A stretch of 64,000 nucleotides of DNA from Branchiostoma floridae (Eukaryota > Chordata > Leptocardii > Amphioxiformes > Branchiostomatidae), in assembly GCF_000003815.2 (NCBI RefSeq), contig NC_049980.1, positions 22,395,249 to 22,459,248 of the forward strand, given 5' to 3'. Every line of letters begins with the position of its first letter. Position 1 is the stretch's first letter. The notes below the pieces were generated by a model that was given only the letters and a program-made list of their open reading frames with translations, had not been told where the DNA came from and ran no database searches. A program made the position numbers and the translations under genes. Shown one piece after another: positions 58,606-64,000 of the stretch.

Positions 58606-60114
58606 GACATGCTATATGGCTATCCTTTTCAAATAGTGTATTTGGTATATCTTATAAGTAATTGGTGAAGTGTTGATCCCCTAGTGGCTTCTTTTGGAAC
58701 TACAGGGGCCAATTTAGTGTTGATAGCTTACATTATATATGTTATATCAGGAAAATGTGACTTGCTCAATATTACTGTCCCATTGAGGTAGCCAGAGAAA
58801 TATGGATTTCTTTTGTCAGGAATAGCCTTCTTGACACAGTACAAACTGACAATGTTGCAGCACAAAAATTAACATTCCTGTGCAAGTGGGTCAAGTCTGT
58901 ATGTATATTTTGCATACTGAAACATAGAGGGTTTGTCTTGTAAATATGTTTCTTGTACATTGCAACATACAGTATTACAGGTGTAACATCTTACTTGAGC
59001 TTTCCGTACAGTATATAGATTTTGATACAAGTTGAAAGCAACCAATTCATATTGTACTGTTGAACAACCGTTAAACATATACTGTGTTACCGTCAATCAC
59101 AATATTTACATAAAATCTCAAGAATATCAAGCAACAGAGAAAACTGTACTGAATGATTGCAACCCCTACATAGCATAGTGTGGCATAGCTTTAAATATAC
59201 TACTGTGTTGTACCAATAAACGAAGAACATGAGATGTAAAAGCCTCTGTAAATACAACATGTCTATCTTAACTAGAACCACTGATACACATACACTTGTC
59301 AGTCTCCAACTGTTGTTGGGTATAAGTGTATGGAAACAACCTACATTGAAAAAGTGCACTTGATTGTATTACGGCAATGAATAATTGAAGTCATTCTGTG
59401 AAATTGTCTTCATTTTATTATTTATTTGTCAAAAAACAGAACTTGTTACACAACACTGCTTAAAGTCTTCACACCACCCAATGTAGAAAGAAGGTTGAAA
59501 ACAATGTGCATAGTTTTGCGTATATTATTCAAGAAAACAAGGGGTACTTGTATGTTTGTGTATATATCAAAATATGTACACACGTGTCGAGTTCAAAATA
59601 TAAGAATTGTTCAGTAGACGTGAATGTGCGCCTGTATCTTCATTCACTGGTGGCACACCCACTGCAAATTTGTGGAATCTCTGCTCTATCCATATATTCC
59701 ATAATTAAAATCTGCATACATAAACATTGGTATATCCATACATTAGTCACTATATAGATACTATGGGATCTCTGAGTTAGAACTAGTGGCATCTGTACAG
59801 CTGTCTTCTGGCTGTGTGGACGTGGACATCTCAACAAGGGGATATCATTTACGTGTTGTTCTCCTATATGGGCCCGGGTTGAAAAGAGCACAAAAATACG
59901 GAAGACCGTGTTGTCTATGGCTAAGCTGTCACAAAACCGGCCAGACATAACCTAAAATGTGCAACATGTAACTGAAAATCACAAAAAAAATAGTAATCTA
60001 TTAAAGCTACGTGCCAGGGAGACATCAACGCCGACAGTGAACAACCGTGTAGATATCGTTTACACAACGCAGCCATAGCCCCCCTCCCCCAAATCTCAAA
60101 TTTCTCAGCAAAAT

Positions 60115-60201
60115 GTGGGGACCTTAGATTATCACGGCACCCAACGCAAGCTAAGACATCATATTACATGTTGAACATACTGAAAACCTAAGGTCCCCAC
60201 G
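60115..60201. repeat. Subterminal inverted repeat in the transposon
   Basis: GTGGGGACCTTAG near 60115 is mirrored by CTAAGGTCCCCAC ending near 60201, with about 58 bp between. Located about 330 bp from the right end, roughly the same distance as the left hairpin from the left end. Confidence 0.8.
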
Positions 60202-60538
60202 ATTTTTAGTAACCGAGGCGAAGATTCCGTCCGGGAGCGTCATGAAATGAGCAAATATCTTGATGTTTAAGTAACGCTGTTCGAAGATAAAATGCCCAAT
60301 TCTAACGTATAAAATACATGTTGCCTCCAAAGGAATACATAAATAGAATATGTATTGCCTCTACGAAGACACTAAAAAACAATAGGTCCCTAAAACTGCA
60401 CAGCCACGGAGCAGAAAGCCCTAAAAGTGGGCAAGACTGGAAATCACCTTCAGCCACACATGACACACAACCGGAAGTCAGGGGTCAAAGGTTAAATTGC
60501 ATTCTGGGTAACCCCGGATGCCTCCTCTGGGGTGGCAC

Positions 60539-61282
60539 GTTGCTGTGAGCTTGGCGATCGCGTGGCCGGCCTGTGTGACTGTGTGCTTGTCTCCTGTCAT
60601 GGGCTGGAACTGCATCGATTCGGGCACAGAGTCCTGCATTGCGTACTTGCCCGTAAGTTACGTCATCTTGATCGCCATTATCTTCGCCATGGCCGTGGTG
60701 ATAGTGATCTTCGCCAATGTCAGAATCTTCATAGTACTAAAGCGACTTTTCTCCAATGCCAAAACCCCCGAGAACCCCGAAGAAAACCTGCCCATGGCAA
60801 GGCGCAGAGAACTGGAAGAACAATACAGGCAACTCCAAAAGAGTTTGAAGATGCAGGTGACAGTCGCCATCGTTGCAGCAATGTTCGTCATCGTCTGGCT
60901 ACCGATCTGTATCGGGAGTGTGCAACAAGTTTTGTGCATTGCTAGAGAAGACTGTGAGATAGAGGCGAGGCCATACTGGGGGATGTTCATCGCACTCTGC
61001 AGTTCGGTGATAAACCCAGTGATCTACGCATTCAGGATCAAGAAGATTCGGGAGGCCGTGCATCACAGGGCGCGACGACTTGCCAGCGCGGTTCGTGAAA
61101 AGTTGGGATGGTCATCGAATCAAATGGTTATCATTCAGGTCGTTGGAGATTCGCGGACAATGGAACCGAGTTCAAATTCGGACAATCCGACTGACCAGCC
61201 GACTAAATGGGCAGTCAGTCGAAGAGCGGCAGAGAATCCCACAAACGCACAGAGCTCGCGTCGTCTAGATGACTCTACGTAG
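60539..61282 (+). pseudogene. Rhodopsin-class GPCR, 3' half (TM4 to C-terminus)
   Basis: In frame with the 5' half once the insertion and one duplicate are discounted; together they total 411 residues, a normal class A length. TM4 (VAVSLAIAWPACVTVCLSPV) is followed by MGWNCI and a Cys-containing loop 2, as in lysophospholipid receptors. TM5 runs through ILIAIIFAMAVVIVIFANVR, and loop 3 is charged (ARRRELEEQYRQLQKSLKMQ). TM6 has VWLP where CWxP is usual, and TM7 has NPVIYAFR. The tail is rich in Ser, Asn and Arg and ends at TAG 61280-61282. No frameshift or stop lies inside. An ATG at 60518 within the element end could start a truncated product, but one without TM1-3. Confidence 0.85.
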
Positions 61283-63610
61283 CTTCTCAGTGTCAGTAAA
61301 GATGCCCTGTGCTCTTGGGTCCTTCTGCAGTGGAAATGAGTGAGTGAGGAAGGTAAAGTGATCTTTAAGAAGTATTTTTGTGTGCAAAGACTGCTGTGAA
61401 ACTAACGTATGTGTACATGTGGGGCCATTGTGTTGACTTCTTTGTTGATCAAAATATTGTTTATACAAAATGTAAAAATGAAGTTTTATTAATTCCTGTA
61501 GGAGAGATGTAGTCATTGACGGCTATGCAGTTTTGTTGTGCTGCATTGTTACAAATTTGATGAGTGAAAAATGTAGTTTGAGGTTTTCTTCATTGTAGTT
61601 ATGCAGTTTTGTTTTGTTATTATAACTTCGAACGTAGATTGCATGGAGTTATATGTATAAACTTTAAGTAATTCTCATTGTCATGTATATATGTAATTTG
61701 ATATAAAAGTACAGTAACTATGTACCCAGTGTGAATTGGAAAAATAAGTGGCACATAGCTCTGTGATGTTTGAATAGCTGTGGTCAGGTCTTTTTATTGT
61801 AGATACTTGAATACTGTGTTGAAATTGAATAAAAAGTTTGCTTGTAGCCCCTGAGACTTCGTGCACCTGAGGTATGATTCACAAAGACAAAGTAATTAGT
61901 TACATGACATGCTACTTGCAGAAAACGGTCACAAATATACATGGGGTTACATTTACCATAGTGGACTATGATGTGGTTTGAGGGATGTGTTGGGTTGGGT
62001 TTGACGATGGGAGAGTTGGGGTTGTCTCAGCAATGGGGCAACTTAGTAACTAAAAAAGTGGCCTTGTTTTGATGTTGATATATTTTATTGAGATGGCAAA
62101 TACCATAAATCAGTATTGACTTGGGAGTGTAAAAATGGCTCATCTTAGCATATACTGTCTCCATTTCCTTATACATATATAGTCTTTTATCCTATAATTC
62201 TTGTGAGCATTTTATAGGCAACTTTCCAGAGTCATGCCTTACTTCTTAAACTGAGCCAGAATATCTCATATAATATTCCAAGCATAGTGGCAATAGCAGC
62301 AAACTGCTTCACACTGCATAGGTTTCAAAAGGTACAGATCAACTGATTCTTAGCAAGGCCACACAGTCTGGATTTTATGGATGACACACTGTGTCTCTAA
62401 ATCTGGTGGGGAATCCCACCGTTTGATTTACACAATGCATGGTTTGCAAATGAACTATGTATAAAAGTATTTTGCTTTGAAATAAACATGTAACTGTTTT
62501 ATGACAGTTCTTATAAATTGCTTCCTAACAATTATGTCTTAAAGCTTTTAGAAATCACCTATGATAGATAATGATTCAATTAACACTCCTTGCAAAAGAA
62601 GCTTTTCAATTGTGCAGCTAGTCTACTAAAACCTTTTCAATTGTGCAGCTAGTCTACTCCAACCTGAATTCTACAACACTTGAGGACTGCCTTTGTCTAT
62701 GAGTAGTGGCTATTTTCAAATCTTGACTTCTAACATTGACCTCATTCTGGTTTGTGACACTTTCTAAGTCTGAGACCTGGTGAGGAGTAAAGACATGGCC
62801 TACATTTCTCTACAAAGGTGCTGAGCATCAAAACTATACTGTCAATCTTGAAAACCTGACACACATAACAAGTCCCGTGCATGTCAACTGAGGGACTAGC
62901 TGACGTTACAAACCAGGACAATGTCAACTTCCTTTGATGTTTCATTGTTTGAGTTAAACAGTGACTTAACTTGCAACTTCTAGACACAACTTTACTCGCT
63001 CTTTTAACAGGCACTTTGTCAAAGGCAATTGCTGCTTATGCTGTTGCTCATTAGGTTGTTTGGAGTTCAAGTATTTGGAGCCAGAGTTCATTGTAATACA
63101 TACAACTTGAAATATATCAGTACAAAAATTATCCATCTTCTGCCCGTCCGGCCGTCACTATTCTTAATCAATGTCATTGTGATTGCCAGTTCTTCAAAAC
63201 ACGTCCGTCCATTTCCGGTATCTTGTTTGTCTTCTAATTACTTGCCTTGTCCTGGGTCAACGTGTCGCTGGTGTTCTTCCAGACTTCTGTTTGTCAGTTT
63301 CATCAATCCACACAGTTCAGACTTCAAAATCCTTCCCAAGGTTCAAACAAACAAGTCCTTGCAAGGAGCTCCCTTAGTGCATAGTGAGGCAGGGTCAGGA
63401 GCACAGCAGTCAAACAACACATCAAAATTAAACTCTTACACCGTACCAAAAGGGCACATAGGGTGTTTTATCTTGCTAGCAGAAAAATAGCACAACCTTA
63501 CATACTGTTTGCAGTCCTACAACACATTTAAATATAAAACACAGTTACAGTATGTGCTATTTGTGTGCTATCTTCAATATAGTTACTTTGGACATTTTCA
63601 TGTTTTAGTG
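61283..63610. other. GPCR 3' UTR and intergenic DNA
   Basis: AATAAA at 61828-61833 is a plausible receptor poly(A) signal, giving a 3' UTR of about 550 bases. The rest has no recognisable gene. A short direct duplication, TTTTCAATTGTGCAGCTAGT, lies at about 62604 and 62634. A 153-codon frame at 63029-63490 (+) lacks any feature I recognise. Confidence 0.45.
61828..61833 (+). terminator. Candidate poly(A) signal of the GPCR
   Basis: AATAAA followed by a T/G-rich stretch (AAGTTTGCTTG), 546 bp past the receptor stop. The sequence between is AT-rich with no other canonical hexamer closer. Confidence 0.45.
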
Positions 63611-63616
63611 TTTATT
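63611..63616 (-). terminator. Candidate poly(A) signal of the gene entering from the right
   Basis: TTTATT on the plus strand is AATAAA on the minus strand, 180 bp past the stop codon of the partial gene at 63796-64000. Confidence 0.35.
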
Positions 63617-63795
63617 CTGGCCCTGCTTGTACCAGAGGGTTTTGATAAAACAAATGAGCAAACAAATGACACTAAATGCTTCTCTGAAGAAATGCCACTG
63701 AAGACCATCAATGGTGCGTCTGTATAGTACATGGGTTTGTGCTATCTTCCTCCTGTGGCTGGTGCTCGGTCCATGTTTTTTACCCAGAAAAACAT

Positions 63796-64000
63796 CTAGA
63801 AGCCACCAGCATCCCCTCCCCCGGCATCCCCTGCATCTGCTCCTGCATCCCCCCCGCCGAACCCCGCCACACTGGTGTAGCCCTGGCCCGGCTTCTGCGC
63901 CATCAGTTCTGCCGTCTCCGTACCCATGCTGGTGGAGGGGGTCATGTTCCCACGCGTCTCCACCTCGTGCTTCCCCAGGATCATGCAGCACCCACAGCAG
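63796..64000 (-). CDS. C-terminal part of an unidentified protein, cut by window edge
   Basis: In one minus-strand phase the window edge reads CCGCCMILGKHEVETRGNMT, then PSTSMGTETAELMAQKPGQG, a Gly/Asp/Ala-rich tail (GGGDAGADAGDAGGGDAGGF) and a TAG at 63798-63796. High GC with third-base G/C, in a sharp step from AT-rich flanking DNA, suggests a real last exon. The clustered cysteines followed by a polar tail would suit the cytoplasmic end of a membrane protein, but I cannot name the family. Another phase is also open into the flank but gives low-complexity Arg/Gly sequence and is less likely. Confidence 0.5.
   Translation of the reverse strand, partial: CCGCCMILGKHEVETRGNMTPSTSMGTETAELMAQKPGQGYTSVAGFGGGDAGADAGDAGGGDAGGF

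Larger units (their letters stand above)
56558..60529. mobile_element. 3,972-bp TIR transposon inserted in the GPCR, 9-bp target duplication
   Basis: GGGTGGCAC occurs on both sides (56549-56557 and 60530-60538), in the receptor's reading frame as Gly-Trp-His. The left end TAGAGGAGGGTTCCGGCCTA and the inverted right end CAGAGGAGGCATCCGGGGTT match in 24 of about 33 positions. A 9-bp duplication suggests a Mutator-like element. The YAGAGG ends also recall hAT elements, whose duplications are 8 bp, and the extra base may be chance. No long transposase frame is seen. Inside are a perfect 34-bp hairpin (56892-56994), a minus-strand HIRAN-like region (57943-58605), a subterminal inverted repeat (60115-60201) and several ETS-like CCGGAAGT words. 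Confidence 0.85.

Noticed and set aside
60481-60543. An ordinary intron joining the two GPCR halves
   Set aside because: No AG acceptor lies between the in-frame stop (60509-60511) and 60547. The first usable AG would delete six residues of TM4. The 9-bp duplication and inverted ends explain the gap better.
63029-63490. 153-codon plus-strand frame
   Set aside because: The composition is that of intergenic AT-rich DNA, and there is no recognisable domain.

Overview
The window reads as nuclear DNA of an invertebrate deuterostome, most probably an amphioxus (Branchiostoma). It has intron-split genes with canonical GT/AG sites, an Rx protein with octapeptide, homeodomain and OAR, sparse coding sequence, many small inverted-repeat transposons, tRNA-derived SINEs and long microsatellites. 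Species was inferred from the protein and repeat style, not from a database match. Most open frames here are chance or repeat-derived; I accept four protein-coding loci.

Layout. 1-6672: intergenic DNA with a short tandem array, a 73-bp-arm hairpin and a CA microsatellite, ending in the presumed Rx promoter. 6673-32231 (+): retinal homeobox gene Rx in three exons (6673-6970, 17608-17861, 31827-32231; 318 aa) with introns of 10.6 and 14.0 kb full of repeats and a few unique stretches that may be regulatory. 32232 to about 33490: Rx 3' UTR. 33491-43689: intergenic, rich in MITEs, with a LINE tail and a 1.3-kb TA-flanked element. 44065-46118 (-): a compact three-exon paired-class homeobox gene (320 aa), tail to tail with Rx. 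Both genes have an N-terminal eh1/octapeptide-type motif, a phase-1 first intron and a phase-0 second intron between homeodomain residues 46 and 47. This suggests an old tandem pair, possibly related to the homeobrain-Rx-orthopedia (HRO) cluster. 46119-56065: its promoter, then intergenic DNA with a 39-bp minisatellite.

56066-61282 (+): a rhodopsin-class GPCR cut in two inside intracellular loop 2/TM4 by a 3,972-bp element (56558-60529). The element has imperfect terminal inverted repeats and is flanked by a 9-bp duplication of the receptor's own codons. The two receptor halves are otherwise open, so the insertion looks recent. The element carries a minus-strand open region that resembles a HIRAN domain, broken by one in-frame stop. 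63796-64000 (-): the last coding piece of an unidentified gene that continues beyond the window.

The two homeobox genes are expected to act as transcription factors in anterior neural or eye patterning (known for Rx, inferred for the neighbour). Nothing in the sequence links the GPCR functionally to them. The most noteworthy items are the homeobox pair and the element-split receptor.
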